Notes: a model not told the origin generated them from the sequence alone. DNA of 64,000 nucleotides from Patulibacter sp. (GCF_030655195.1 NZ_JAURWA010000114.1:1-64000); one strand, 5' to 3'. Shown: positions 40,664 to 58,602, counted from the first letter of the stretch. Numbers and translations are program-made.

Positions 40664-40667
<4 letters not shown>
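39891..40667 (+). CDS. sdhC: Succinate dehydrogenase cytochrome b558-type membrane subunit (operon 2); start codon uncertain
   Basis: [51 protein letters not shown]; several TMs; precedes flavoprotein with GTGA overlap. Confidence 0.88.
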
Positions 40668-42582
<1,915 letters not shown>

Positions 42583-42586
<4 letters not shown>

Positions 42587-43355
42587 ACTTCCAGCTCGAG
42601 ATCTGGCGCCAGGACTCCCGGGACGCCCCGGGACACTTCGAGACCAAGCACGTCGAGGACGTCGACCCCGAGGCCTCGTTCCTCGAGATGCTCGACACCC
42701 TCAACGAGGACCTCGTCGCCAAGGGCGGCCGTACCGTCGCGTTCGACAGCGACTGCCGCGAGGGCATCTGCGGCACCTGCGCGCTGACCATCAACGGCAT
42801 GCCGCACGGGCCCAACCAGGTCACGACGTGCCAGACGTACATGCGCGACTTCGAGGACGGGTCGACGATCACCGTCGAGCCGTTCCGCAACAACGCGTTC
42901 CCCGCGGTCCGCGACCTGGCCGTGGACCGCAGCGCCCTGGACCGGATCATCCAGGCCGGCGGCTACGTGTCGGTGACGACGGGCCCCCAGCCGGACCCCA
43001 ACTCGCAGCCCGTCACGCCGGAGGTCCACCAGACGGTCATGGACGCGGCGATCTGCATCGGCTGCGGCGCCTGCGTGGCCGCGTGCCCCAACGGTGCGGC
43101 GATGCTCTTCACCGGCGCCAAGGTGACGCACCTCAACAACCTGCCGCAGGGCCAGCCCGAGCGCGACGAGCGCTCGCGCAACATGGTCCTGCAGATGGAC
43201 GAGGAGGGCTTCGGCGGCTGCACGAACTACGGCGAGTGCGCCCGCGTCTGCCCGCAGGACATCGGCATCGACGTGATCGGGATGCTCAACCGCGAGTACC
43301 GCCGCTCGTCGCGCACGAAGAAGAAGACGCACCCGAAGAAGATGGTCGCCCAGTA

Positions 43356-43356
<1 letters not shown>
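42583..43356 (+). CDS. sdhB: Succinate dehydrogenase/fumarate reductase iron-sulfur subunit (operon 2)
   Basis: [51 protein letters not shown] start overlapping previous stop. Confidence 0.95.
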
Positions 43357-45795
<2,439 letters not shown>

Positions 45796-45833
45796 GCCGA
45801 CCGCCCGGTGCCCACCCGCTGCGCGCGGGTGGG

Positions 45834-45881
45834 CGGGAACGACGAAGGGCCGGCGCGATCGCCGGCCCTTCGTCGTTCCCG
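45834..45881. terminator. Bidirectional hairpin: 22-bp perfect stem, CGAT loop
   Basis: cgggaacgacgaagggccggcg-cgat-cgccggcccttcgtcgttcccg between convergent genes ending 45795(+) and 45912(-). Confidence 0.88.
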
Positions 45882-45911
45882 GAGCGGGGGACGGCCCCCT
45901 CGGCGTGACCG

Positions 45912-46286
45912 CTAGGCGGCGTCCTTCGGGTACCAGAGCCGTTCCTTCTTCTCGATCAGGCCCTGCTCCTCGAGGCCGGGGAGGATGCGGTACGCGTAGT
46001 TGGGGTGCACACCGATGCGGCGTGCGACCTCGGCGGCACCGAGCCCGGGCTCCTGACGCAGCAGCGCCAGCGCCTGTCGTGAACGCTCGCCGCTGCCGCG
46101 CGGCCGGCCGGCGCTGCGGGTGCCGCCGCTCTTCTCGCTCTGGCGGCTGCTGGAGCCGCCGGAGCTGTCGACGCCGTCGAGCGCGTCGAGGGCCCGCCGG
46201 AGTCGGTCGTGCTCGGCGATCAACGGTGCGAGCTCGTCCAGGCGGGCCTGGATCTCGTCGCGCTTCTCCGTGAGGAAGTCGGACAT
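45912..46286 (-). CDS. Coiled-coil plus winged-helix putative DNA-binding protein
   Basis: N-terminal heptad-like EKRDEIQARLDELAPLIAEHDRLRRALDAL; C-terminal HTH ALALLRQEPGLGAAEVARRIGVHPNYAYRILPGLEEQGLIEKK. Confidence 0.7.
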   Translation of the reverse strand: MSDFLTEKRDEIQARLDELAPLIAEHDRLRRALDALDGVDSSGGSSSRQSEKSGGTRSAGRPRGSGERSRQALALLRQEPGLGAAEVARRIGVHPNYAYRILPGLEEQGLIEKKERLWYPKDAA

Positions 46287-46671
46287 GGGGTCCTCGGTGG
46301 GTGGGTGTTTCGGCGCGGGGCGTCGGCGGGAGAGCCTCCACCCACGACGCCACGATGGGGTGAGCCTATCCCAAACGCCGGATGTCGACGGGTGGGTCCG
46401 GGTGTGGGGTGTGCCGCCTTCCCCGACCGACGGCCACCCGACCGCCACGTGTGGGACGTGCGGCGCGGGCGGTCCTCTGCGACGCCCCCGTTCCCCGCGG
46501 ACGTGGAACTCGGATTCCCGTGAGTTCCGGCGCGCCATCATCGTTCCGGCCCCCGCGCCACCCAACACTGTTACCCACCGCAGTGGGGAGGATCGCGCGA
46601 CACGGGTGGGGGTGCGGGTGGGCACGCCGGGTGCGCACACCCCCGCCCCGGCCGGCGCGTCCCGGCGTGCC

Positions 46672-47118
46672 TCAGCCCGTGACGAGCAGCTCCCGCAGGC
46701 GCTCGAGCGACGCGTTGGCCTCCCGGTCCGGCACGCCGCCCATCAGGGCCTTCGACGCGACCCGTCCGAGGAGGCCCATGGGTGGGGTGAAGTCGTTGGT
46801 GTAGTGGAAGCGGGTGCCTCCGTCGATCTCCTCCAACCGGTACTCGATGAAGGCGGTGGCGCGTGCAGGGCCCCTGCCCTTCCACGTCGCGAGGGCGGGG
46901 GCGTCCACCTCGTCGAGCTCCCAGGTGACGGTCACGGGTGCCCCACGGATGGACATCCGCTGTTCCATCGAGAACCCCTTCCGCGGGGTTCCGTCGTCGG
47001 CGGCGACGAGCTCGCGGTGGATCGTCACCCACCGCTCCAGCTGGTGTGGGTCCATCACGAGGTCCCACACCTGCTGCCGGGTGACGGGGATGTCGATCGT
47101 GGCCACGACGGCGGTCAT
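46672..47118 (-). CDS. SRPBCC (polyketide cyclase/START-like) family protein
   Basis: ATIDIPVTRQQVWDLVMDPHQLERWVTIHRE...TRFHYTNDFTPPMG. Confidence 0.85.
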   Translation of the reverse strand: MTAVVATIDIPVTRQQVWDLVMDPHQLERWVTIHRELVAADDGTPRKGFSMEQRMSIRGAPVTVTWELDEVDAPALATWKGRGPARATAFIEYRLEEIDGGTRFHYTNDFTPPMGLLGRVASKALMGGVPDREANASLERLRELLVTG

Positions 47119-47171
47119 GCGATCAGCCTAGTGCGGCGGCCGACGCGGCCCGCCCGCGCCGGGGGCGCGGC

Positions 47172-48092
47172 CTAGCGGGCGCGGAGCGGCTCCTGCCGCT
47201 CCCACTGCAGCAGCGCGTGGTTGACCGCGCGGTCGAATCCGTGGGGACGGACGCCGAGGGTCGTCGCCCACCGGTCGTCGCGGGCGAGCAGGTCGCCCTG
47301 GAGGCCGCCCATCAGGGGGAGGATCAGCTCGGCGTCCTCGCCGGCCAGGACGGACGCCACGCGGCCGAAGATCGGGGTCGAGTTGATCGGGACACCGATG
47401 CTCGGTCGGCGCACCATCATCAGGTCGCGGATGCGCTCGAGGAGCTCGCCGTAGCTGACGACGTCGGGGCCGGCGACGTCGAGCGAGAGGTGCTCGCCGT
47501 CGGCGGCGGGCGTGCCGGCGGACGCCAGCAGGGCCGCGACGACGTCGCGCTCGTCGATGGGCTGCGTGCGGTACCGGCGCCACGGCGGCAGCAGCAGGAC
47601 CGGCAGGCGCTCGACCAGGTGGACGAGGAACCGGAAGGACCGCGAGCCGGGGCCGATGGCGATCGAGGCGCGCAGCGCGATGGACTCGGGGGTGGCGGCG
47701 GCGACGGTGCGCTCGACGACCAGGCGGCTCTGCAGGTGCGACGAGAGCGGCTGGTCCTCGTCGACCATCACGCCGAGGTAGACCGAGCGGCGGACCCCTG
47801 CCGCGGCGGCGGCCTCGGCGTAGAGCTCCGCCGACCGGCGCTCGCGCTCCTCGAACGGCACCCCGTCCTCGGAGGCCTCCATCGAGTGGACGAGGTAGTA
47901 GGCGACGTCGACCCCGTCGAGCGCCTCGTCCAGCCCCTCGCCCGTCGTCATGTCGCCGCGGACGACCGGGACGTCGTGGCTCACGCGGGCGGGGTCGCGG
48001 GCGAACGCACGGACGTCGTGGCCCTCCGCGACGAGGCGGGGGAGGAGCGCCGACCCCGCGAACCCGCTGGCGCCGGTGACGAGGATGCGCAT
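47172..48092 (-). CDS. NAD(P)-binding SDR-like protein (complex I NDUFA9/YbjT-like)
   Basis: MRILVTGASGFAGSALLPRLVAEGHDVRAFARDP; in-frame ATGs also at 48101 and 48104. Confidence 0.9.
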   Translation of the reverse strand: MRILVTGASGFAGSALLPRLVAEGHDVRAFARDPARVSHDVPVVRGDMTTGEGLDEALDGVDVAYYLVHSMEASEDGVPFEERERRSAELYAEAAAAAGVRRSVYLGVMVDEDQPLSSHLQSRLVVERTVAAATPESIALRASIAIGPGSRSFRFLVHLVERLPVLLLPPWRRYRTQPIDERDVVAALLASAGTPAADGEHLSLDVAGPDVVSYGELLERIRDLMMVRRPSIGVPINSTPIFGRVASVLAGEDAELILPLMGGLQGDLLARDDRWATTLGVRPHGFDRAVNHALLQWERQEPLRAR

Positions 48093-48489
48093 CGGGTCCA
48101 TCATGGCGGACTACGCGCGCGGCCCGGGTGGCGGACGCGTCCCCCGTGGATCCCGGCGCCCGGTCCGGGCCCGCGGCGTTCGCCGCACCGGCGCCGGCCG
48201 CCGGACGAACCGTGCAGGTTCGCCGTCGATCGTGCCGGTCCTGCAACGGGCTGTGAACGAAAAGTGACCAACTAGCGGGAACAAGGGTCGCGCTGCCGGG
48301 AGCGGTGTGGTTCTATGGCCCTCGTGCCGCAGGACGCCTGTCCGGCGACACGACCTGCCACTCCCTTCGGCGTCTCCCGGACCGCGACCCGCGGTCCGAG
48401 CGCCCCTGTGAACACCCCGTCCGGAGCTCGCCCACGAGCCCCGAGCGCGCTCCTGCCCGCACCGCCGTCAGCACCCGGAACCTCTCTTC

Positions 48490-48744
48490 GTGACCACCCG
48501 TCCAGACGCCCGCACCCGCTCCCGCAGCACCGCCGCAGCCCCCAGCTGCGACGACTGCTTCTTCCGCCGCCACATGCTGTGCGCGCTGGATCGCTCCGAG
48601 CCGTGCGCGACGTTCAGGCCGGACCGCGAGCAGGGACTCCACCCGCCCCGGCAGATGTCGTTCGCGTTCCGGCCGGAACGCACCACGGGCACCCCGTTCG
48701 CGTTCCCGAGCGCGGCCGAGCAGGCCCGGCGCTACGCCGCCTGA
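48490..48744 (+). CDS. Small Cys-rich protein (84 aa), putative metal-binding
   Basis: SCDDCFFRRHMLCALDRSEPCATFRPDRE (CxxC...C...C); GTG start. Confidence 0.5.
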   Translation: MTTRPDARTRSRSTAAAPSCDDCFFRRHMLCALDRSEPCATFRPDREQGLHPPRQMSFAFRPERTTGTPFAFPSAAEQARRYAA

Positions 48745-48891
48745 CCCCCCGCCGCCCGGCGCGGCCTGCGGACGACGGCACGGGCCCGTGCCGGCGACCC
48801 GCGCGGTCCCGGGACCGATCGCCGGTCGCTCTGGTCACGGGCGCGCACGCGTGAGGCATCCTCCCCGGGGACGACCGCGGTCGCGGCGGCC

Positions 48892-48909
48892 GGTTGGCCA
48901 GCCAGCCAG
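48892..48909. promoter_or_regulatory. Candidate TetR operator upstream of fadA (copy 1)
   Basis: ggttggccagccagccag; 17/18 identical to 57287-57304; lies just upstream of ggtagtat (possible -10) about 115 nt before fadA. Confidence 0.65.
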
Positions 48910-49023
48910 CCCGGTAGTATTCGCGGAGCCACCGCCGGGACGTCCGGCGGCCGCGACGCGGACGACGTGGCCTCATGCCGAGGTCCGGGTGGCAGTCGAG
49001 CACGGCGAGCACAGGAGTTCCAC

Positions 49024-50244
<1,221 letters not shown>

Positions 50245-50285
50245 GCACCGGCTCCGATCCGCCCCTCCGAGAAGGAACGCACCCC

Positions 50286-52505
50286 ATGAGCTTCACGAAC
50301 ACCATCCGCTGGGAGGACGCCGGCGACGGCGTCGTCAACCTCGTCCTGGACGACCCGAACCAGTCGGCCAACACGATGAACGCCGACTACACGGCGTCCA
50401 TGCTGGCCGCGGTCGAGCGCCTCGAGGCCGAGAAGGACCAGATCTCGGGCGTCGTCATCACCTCCGCGAAGAAGACCTTCTTCGCCGGCGGCGACCTCAA
50501 CGACCTGCTCAAGGCGACGAAGGCCGACTCGGCCGCGATCGCCGAGAACCTCGACAACGTCAAGGGCGCCCTGCGGCGCCTGGAGAAGCTGGGCAAGCCG
50601 GTCGTCGCCGCCATCAACGGCGCCGCGCTCGGCGGCGGTCTCGAGATCGCCCTGGCCACGCACCACCGCGTCGTCGTCGACTCGCCGAAGATCCAGCTCG
50701 GCCTGCCCGAGGTCTCCCTCGGCCTGCTCCCGGGCGGCGGCGGCGTCACGCGCGTCATCCGCAAGCTCGGCATCGCCAACGGCCTGATGCAGGTCCTGCT
50801 GCAGGGCCAGCGCATGAAGCCCGGCAAGGCCAAGGAGGTCGGCCTGGTCGACGAGCTCGTCGCCGGACCGGATGACCTGCTGCCCGCCGCCAAGGCGTTC
50901 ATCACGGCCAACCCCGAGGCCGTCCAGCCGTGGGACGTCAAGGGCTACAAGATCCCGGGCGGCACGCCGAGCAACCCGAAGCTGGCGGCCAACCTGCCCG
51001 CCTTCCCCTCGAACCTGCGCAAGCAGCTCAAGGGCGCGAACATGCCGGCGCCGAAGAACATCATGGCCGCCGCCGTCGAGGGCGCCCAGGTCGACTTCGA
51101 CACCGCGATCGCGATCGAGGGCCGGTACTTCGTCGACCTCGTCACCGGCCAGGTGGCGAAGAACATGATCCAGGCGTTCTTCTTCGACCTGCAGACGGTC
51201 AACGGCCTGCGCGGTCGCGAGAAGGACCGCACGCCGTGGAAGGCGACGAAGGTCGTCGTGCTGGGCGCGGGCATGATGGGCGCGGGCATCGCGTACCAGT
51301 GCGCCAAGTCCGGCATCGAGGTCGTCCTGAAGGACGTCACGCAGGAGGCGGCGGACCGCGGCAGGGGCTACTCCGAGAAGCTCGTCGCCAAGGGCATCGA
51401 GCGCGGCAAGGTGACGCAGGAGAAGGGCGACGCCCTCCTCGGCCGCATCACCGCCACGGACGACCCGTCGCTCGCCAAGGACGCCGACCTCGTGATCGAG
51501 GCCGTGTTCGAGGATCCGAAGGTCAAGGCGCAGGTCTTCGCCGAGATCGAGCCGTTCCTCAAGCCCGACGCCCTGCTGGGCTCGAACACGTCGACGCTGC
51601 CGATCACGGAGCTCGCCGAGGGCGTGTCCCGCCCGGACGACTTCATCGGCGTCCACTTCTTCTCGCCCGTCGACAAGATGCCGCTCGTCGAGCTCATCAA
51701 GGGCGACAAGACCTCCGACGAGACCACGTCCCGTGCGCTGGACCTCGTCAAGCAGATCGGCAAGACCCCGATCGTCGTCAACGACTCGCGCGGCTTCTTC
51801 ACCTCGCGCGTCATCGGCACCTTCATCAACGAGGGCATCGCCCTGCTGAAGGAGGGCGTCCCGGCCCGCACCATCGAGCAGGCCAGCTCGCAGGCGGGCT
51901 ACCCCGCCCCGGTGCTGCAGCTCTCGGACGAGCTGAACCTGAACCTCATGGCGAAGATCCGCAAGGCGTCCAAGGACGCCGCGGGCGACGCGTGGGTCGA
52001 CCACCCGGCGTTCGGCGTCATCGACGACATGATCGAGGCCGGTCGCGCGGGCCGCCTGGCCGGCGCCGGCTTCTACGAGTACGAGGACGGTAAGCGCCTC
52101 GGTCTCTGGAAGGGCCTGGGCGAGAAGTACGGCGCCAAGGCGATCCCGGGCGACACCGACCCGGCGACGCTGTCGCTCGTGGACTACGAGGAGCGCATGC
52201 TCTTCGCCGAGGCCATCGAGACGGTCAAGTGCCTCGACGAGGGCGTCCTCGAGACGGTCTCCGACGCCAACATCGGGTCGATCTTCGGCATCGGCTTCCC
52301 GGCCTGGACCGGCGGCGTCCTGCAGTACATCAACGGCTACGTGCCCGCCGGCGCCGACGAGGCCACCGGCGTCGCCGGCTTCGTCGAGCGCGCGAACGAG
52401 CTCGCCGCGAAGTACGGCGAGCGGTTCACGCCTCCGGCCTCCCTGGTCGCGAAGGCCGAGGCCGGCGAGACGTACACCGACGAGAGCGTCCTGGCCAAGG
52501 CCTAG
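50286..52505 (+). CDS. fadB: 3-hydroxyacyl-CoA dehydrogenase / enoyl-CoA hydratase fusion (FadB/FadJ type)
   Basis: AAINGAALGGGLEIALATHHRV; VVLGAGMMGAGIAYQCAKSGIEVVLKD; VHFFSPVDKMPLVELI; GFFTSRVIG. Confidence 0.96.
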   Translation: MSFTNTIRWEDAGDGVVNLVLDDPNQSANTMNADYTASMLAAVERLEAEKDQISGVVITSAKKTFFAGGDLNDLLKATKADSAAIAENLDNVKGALRRLEKLGKPVVAAINGAALGGGLEIALATHHRVVVDSPKIQLGLPEVSLGLLPGGGGVTRVIRKLGIANGLMQVLLQGQRMKPGKAKEVGLVDELVAGPDDLLPAAKAFITANPEAVQPWDVKGYKIPGGTPSNPKLAANLPAFPSNLRKQLKGANMPAPKNIMAAAVEGAQVDFDTAIAIEGRYFVDLVTGQVAKNMIQAFFFDLQTVNGLRGREKDRTPWKATKVVVLGAGMMGAGIAYQCAKSGIEVVLKDVTQEAADRGRGYSEKLVAKGIERGKVTQEKGDALLGRITATDDPSLAKDADLVIEAVFEDPKVKAQVFAEIEPFLKPDALLGSNTSTLPITELAEGVSRPDDFIGVHFFSPVDKMPLVELIKGDKTSDETTSRALDLVKQIGKTPIVVNDSRGFFTSRVIGTFINEGIALLKEGVPARTIEQASSQAGYPAPVLQLSDELNLNLMAKIRKASKDAAGDAWVDHPAFGVIDDMIEAGRAGRLAGAGFYEYEDGKRLGLWKGLGEKYGAKAIPGDTDPATLSLVDYEERMLFAEAIETVKCLDEGVLETVSDANIGSIFGIGFPAWTGGVLQYINGYVPAGADEATGVAGFVERANELAAKYGERFTPPASLVAKAEAGETYTDESVLAKA

Positions 52506-52535
52506 ACGGGCGGCGCTCCGGCGCCGCCACCTCTT

Positions 52536-52563
52536 CGACGGCCCGCCGAACGGCGGGCCGTCG
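52536..52563 (+). terminator. Hairpin after fadB (13-bp stem)
   Basis: cgacggcccgccg-aa-cggcgggccgtcg followed by tcgttc. Confidence 0.75.
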
Positions 52564-52642
52564 TCGTTCACACGTGGTGCGCCCGCGCCACGCCGCGTGC
52601 GTGCCGTCCCTAGACTGGGCTGATCTTGCTGAGGGCTCAGTC

Positions 52643-53440
52643 GTGCGCGTGAGGATCCTGGGGAAGTCCCCCGCCTGGCAGGACGTCGACGGCGCGTGCA
52701 GCGGGTACCTCGTCGAGGAGGACGGCTACACGCTCCTGCTCGAGTGCGGCAACGGCGTGTTCGGCAAGCTCCGCGCGCACATGGACTACGTCGACCTCGA
52801 CGCCTGCGTGATCTCGCACTGCCACGCGGACCACACGCTGGACCTCGTGCCCTACAGCTACGCGCTGTCGTTCGCCCCGCGGCAGCAGCCCGTCCCCGTC
52901 CCGCCGTGGCCGGGCACCGACACCCCGGCGCGCCCGCGCCTGCACCTGCCGCCCGGCGGCGAGAAGGTCATGCGCACCGTGATGACGGCGTGGGGGATGC
53001 CCGCGCTCGTCGAGCAGGCCTTCGCCTCCGCCGAGTACGACCCCGAGGCCACGCTGCACCTGGGGCCGTTCGAGGTCCGCTTCCGCGCGGTCCCGCACTT
53101 CGTGCCGGCCTACGCGGTCGAGATCGTCTCGACCGTCACGGGCGGGCGGTTCGTCTACGGGTCCGACTGCGCGCCCAACGAGGACCTCGTCGAGTTCGCC
53201 TCGGGCGCGGACCTCTTCTTCGTCGAGGCGACGCTGCCGCGCCCCGAGCGCGCCGGCCCGCGCGGGCACCTCACCGCCGCCGAGGCCGGCGAGGCCGTCC
53301 GGCGCGCCGGCGTCGCGCGCGCCGTGCTGACGCACATCTCCGACGAGGAGGACCCGGTCGTCGCGCTGGAGCGCGCGACCGAGACCGCCGGTGGCATCCC
53401 CGTCGAGATCGCCGTCGCCGACGCGCTCTACGAGCTCTAG
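52643..53440 (+). CDS. MBL-fold metallo-hydrolase (ribonuclease Z/ElaC-like)
   Basis: SHCHADHTLDLVPY (HxHxDH); YGSDCAPNEDLVEFA; RGHLTAAEAGEAVRRAGVARAVLTHIS. Confidence 0.92.
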   Translation: MRVRILGKSPAWQDVDGACSGYLVEEDGYTLLLECGNGVFGKLRAHMDYVDLDACVISHCHADHTLDLVPYSYALSFAPRQQPVPVPPWPGTDTPARPRLHLPPGGEKVMRTVMTAWGMPALVEQAFASAEYDPEATLHLGPFEVRFRAVPHFVPAYAVEIVSTVTGGRFVYGSDCAPNEDLVEFASGADLFFVEATLPRPERAGPRGHLTAAEAGEAVRRAGVARAVLTHISDEEDPVVALERATETAGGIPVEIAVADALYEL

Positions 53441-53600
53441 CGGGCGGCGCCGGGCGTCCGTGGACGCTTCGGATCTCTGCACGGGCGACGCTCGGCAGTG
53501 CGGGTGCACAGCTCTCCCGTCGCCCGCACCGACCTCCTCGGTCCACGAACACCCGGCATCCACCCGCAGGTCGAGTGGGGGCCGCGGGTAGATTGCCCGC

Positions 53601-54058
53601 ATGCGTTCCCGTGAAGGCGACCTGTTCGCCAACTTCGAGCGGGTCCGTCGCGAGATGGACGAGCTCTTCGGCGGCGTCCTGGACCGCGGCCTGCACGGGC
53701 GGACGCACCGCGCCGGGTTCGAGCCGGCGGTCGACGTCTTCTGCGAGACCCCCGAGGGCGGCGAACCACGGGTCGTCGTCCACGCCGAGCTGGCGGGCAT
53801 CGACCCCGAGAGGGTGGCGCTCGAGATCCGCGGCAAGGAGCTGGTCCTCGCCGGCAGCCGGGCGGCGGGCGAGGCGGAGGGGCGCGCCTACCAGCAGGTC
53901 GAGATCGGCACCGGGGCGTTCCGTCGCTCCGTGCCGCTCGGCGTCGAGGTCCACACCGACCGGGCCCGGGCCACGTACCGCGACGGGATCCTCCGCGTGG
54001 AGCTGCCCATCCGGACGGACGCCGAGACGACCGACGCCGCGTCGGCCGGGAGCGACTC

Positions 54059-54062
<4 letters not shown>
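53601..54062 (+). CDS. Hsp20/alpha-crystallin family small heat shock protein
   Basis: FEPAVDVFCETPEGGEPRVVVHAELAGIDPERVALEIRGKELVLAGSR; ATYRDGILRVELPI. Confidence 0.93.
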
Positions 54063-56530
<2,468 letters not shown>

Positions 56531-56645
56531 CGCATCTGCAGCAGTCACCGGAATCCGGCGTCGCAGGACGCCGGACCCCGGTGGCCCCGGGCGCGGAGCG
56601 GTAGGCTCACGTGCGTTCGGCCTCACCACCCCAAGACGGAGGACC

Positions 56646-57173
56646 ATGGCGTTGAAGACGCAGTCCAAGAAGCAGCGGAAGATCCAGGCGAAGGCCGCCA
56701 AGAAGAGCGCGAAGCAGCTCGGCAAGCGGGCCTCGAAGAAGGTCGCCGCGCGTGAGGACGCCGTGCGCAACCTGATCGAGAACCAGGATCTGCACGACGA
56801 CCTCCGCAACCTGGCGGACGCCGCCAAGACCGCCTACGCGCGCGTCTCGACGAACCCCGGCGCCCTCCTGCAGGACAAGAAGGTCCACAGCGAGGTCCGC
56901 GCGGGCACGAGCGCCCTGCTCGACGCCAAGGGTCAGCTGAACGGCAAGAAGGCGAAGAAGAAGAAGGGCGGCTTCGGCGGCATCTTCCTCCTGCTCGTCG
57001 GCTCCGGCATCGCCGTCGTCACCGTCCCGGCCCTGCGCACGAAGGCGCTGGACCTGGTCTTCGGTCCCGAGGAGGAGCTCGACTACTCCGTCGGGTCCGC
57101 CGCCGGCTCCACGTCGGCCAACGGCAACGGCGCCACGGCCGGCACGACGTCCACGCCGGTCAGCGGCAGCTGA
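56646..57173 (+). CDS. Lys-rich N-terminus, single-TM hypothetical protein
   Basis: KTQSKKQRKIQAKAAKKSAKQLGKRASKKVAAREDAVRNLI...KKAKKKKGGFGGIFLLLVGSGIAVVTVP; Ser/Thr/Gly-rich tail. Confidence 0.7.
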   Translation: MALKTQSKKQRKIQAKAAKKSAKQLGKRASKKVAAREDAVRNLIENQDLHDDLRNLADAAKTAYARVSTNPGALLQDKKVHSEVRAGTSALLDAKGQLNGKKAKKKKGGFGGIFLLLVGSGIAVVTVPALRTKALDLVFGPEEELDYSVGSAAGSTSANGNGATAGTTSTPVSGS

Positions 57174-57239
57174 ACCTCGCACTCCCGGGTGCGCCGCACG
57201 GCGGCGCCCCCGACGTGCGGACCCGACGGTCCGCGTCCC

Positions 57240-57261
57240 GACGGCCCCGCGAGGGGCCGTC
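57240..57261 (+). terminator. Hairpin (9-bp stem) after 56646-57173
   Basis: gacggcccc-gcga-ggggccgtc followed by cgtcgttcc. Confidence 0.7.
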
Positions 57262-57286
57262 CGTCGTTCCTGACCACGATTCGCTC

Positions 57287-57304
57287 GGCTGGCCAGCCAG
57301 CCAG
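57287..57304. promoter_or_regulatory. Candidate TetR operator upstream of TetR gene (copy 2)
   Basis: ggctggccagccagccag; first 12 nt GGCTGGCCAGCC are a perfect palindrome; overlaps presumed promoter (ggtatcct) 14 nt before GTG start. Confidence 0.7.
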
Positions 57305-57317
57305 GTATCCTCGGTCT

Positions 57318-57926
57318 GTGGCGACGGAGGAGACCAAGCGACAGCTGGCGACGGACAAGGCCCTGCGGATCGTGGACGCCATGCGCTCCAGCGTCGCGCG
57401 TCGCGGTGTCGCCGGCTCGACCTTCGACCACGTCGCCCGCGAGGCCGGGGTCTCGCGCGGGCTCCTGCACTACTACTTCGGGTCGAAGGAGCGCCTGCTC
57501 GTCGAGGTCGCCAAGCGCGACTCCGAGGTGCGCTTCGCCGCCATGGCCTCCGCGCTGGAGCACGCGACGTCCGCCGGCCAGCTCGTCGACCAGTGGGTCC
57601 GCTCGCTGCAGGCGACCGTCAAGCACGAGCCGGAGTACGTCTCGATGCTGCTCGAGCTCTACACGCTCGCGCAGCGCAACCCCGAGATCGCCGACGAGCT
57701 GTCGTCGCTGATGCAGGGCATGTCCGACGCGCTGGCGCAGCGCAGTCGCCGGCTCGAGGCCGACGGGGTGATCCGGCTGGCGGCCAGCCCCGAGGTCGTC
57801 GCCGACGTCATGCTCGGCTTCGGCTACGGCATGGCGCTCCGGCTCCTAGCCGAGCCCGGCCGGGACATGGACGAGGCGATCGAGATCGCCGCGACCGCGG
57901 CGCGCGGGCTCTACCAGGACCTCTGA
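57318..57926 (+). CDS. TetR family transcriptional regulator
   Basis: RIVDAMRSSVARRGVAGSTFDHVAREAGVSRGLLHYYFGSKERLLVEVAKRD is a TetR HTH. Confidence 0.95.
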   Translation: MATEETKRQLATDKALRIVDAMRSSVARRGVAGSTFDHVAREAGVSRGLLHYYFGSKERLLVEVAKRDSEVRFAAMASALEHATSAGQLVDQWVRSLQATVKHEPEYVSMLLELYTLAQRNPEIADELSSLMQGMSDALAQRSRRLEADGVIRLAASPEVVADVMLGFGYGMALRLLAEPGRDMDEAIEIAATAARGLYQDL

Positions 57927-57951
57927 GCCGCTCGCCGCCCGGGCGGCGGGC

Positions 57952-58602
57952 TTAGTCGGGGCGCCTGGCGATCCCGAGCGCCATCGGCGAGATCGGCACC
58001 GGTGCCCACGAGGGGGCGGCCCGGACATCGCGGTGCTCGACGCGCTCGAACCCGGCCGCGTCGATCGCCGCCACCGTGTCGCGGTGGGTGTGGCAGCCGC
58101 CGAACGCGCGGGGCCAGAAGGTCGCGTCGACGGCCCGCTGCACGCCGCCGAGCCAGCCGTCGGTCGCGACGTGCTCGTAGTAGCGCAGCTCACCCCCGGG
58201 GCGCAGGGCACGGCGCGCCGCGGCCAGGGAGCCGGGCACGTCGGCGACCGAGCAGAGGACGAGGGCGCAGACGACCGCGTCGAACGGTCCGGCCGCGTCG
58301 GCGGGCAGCTCCTCGAACGTGCCGTCGACGACGCGGATGCGGGTGCCCGGGTGGACGGCCTCGTGCGCGGTCGCGGCGCGCTCCGCCTCGTCGCGCAGCG
58401 CGCGGTCGGGCTCGACGGCGACGACCTCCTCGACGCTCTCGGGGTAGTGCGCGAAGTTCGAGCCGGTGCCGGCGCCGACCTCGAGCACCCGCCCGTGTAG
58501 GCCGGCCAGCAGGTCGCCGCGGGCCCGGACGACCTTGGCGGGCTCGTGGCGCATCGCCCAGGACCAGACGCGCGAGAACACCGGATGATCGACCGTCTGC
58601 AT
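57952..58602 (-). CDS. Class I SAM-dependent methyltransferase
   Basis: VLEVGAGTGSNFAHYPESVEEVVAVEPDRALRDEAE; FDAVVCALVLCSVADVPGSLAAARRALRPGGELRYYEH. Confidence 0.93.
   Translation of the reverse strand: MQTVDHPVFSRVWSWAMRHEPAKVVRARGDLLAGLHGRVLEVGAGTGSNFAHYPESVEEVVAVEPDRALRDEAERAATAHEAVHPGTRIRVVDGTFEELPADAAGPFDAVVCALVLCSVADVPGSLAAARRALRPGGELRYYEHVATDGWLGGVQRAVDATFWPRAFGGCHTHRDTVAAIDAAGFERVEHRDVRAAPSWAPVPISPMALGIARRPD

Noticed and set aside
53441-53600. HAIR/CIRCE heat-shock operator upstream of hsp20-lon
   Set aside because: No matching inverted repeat found on reading the region.
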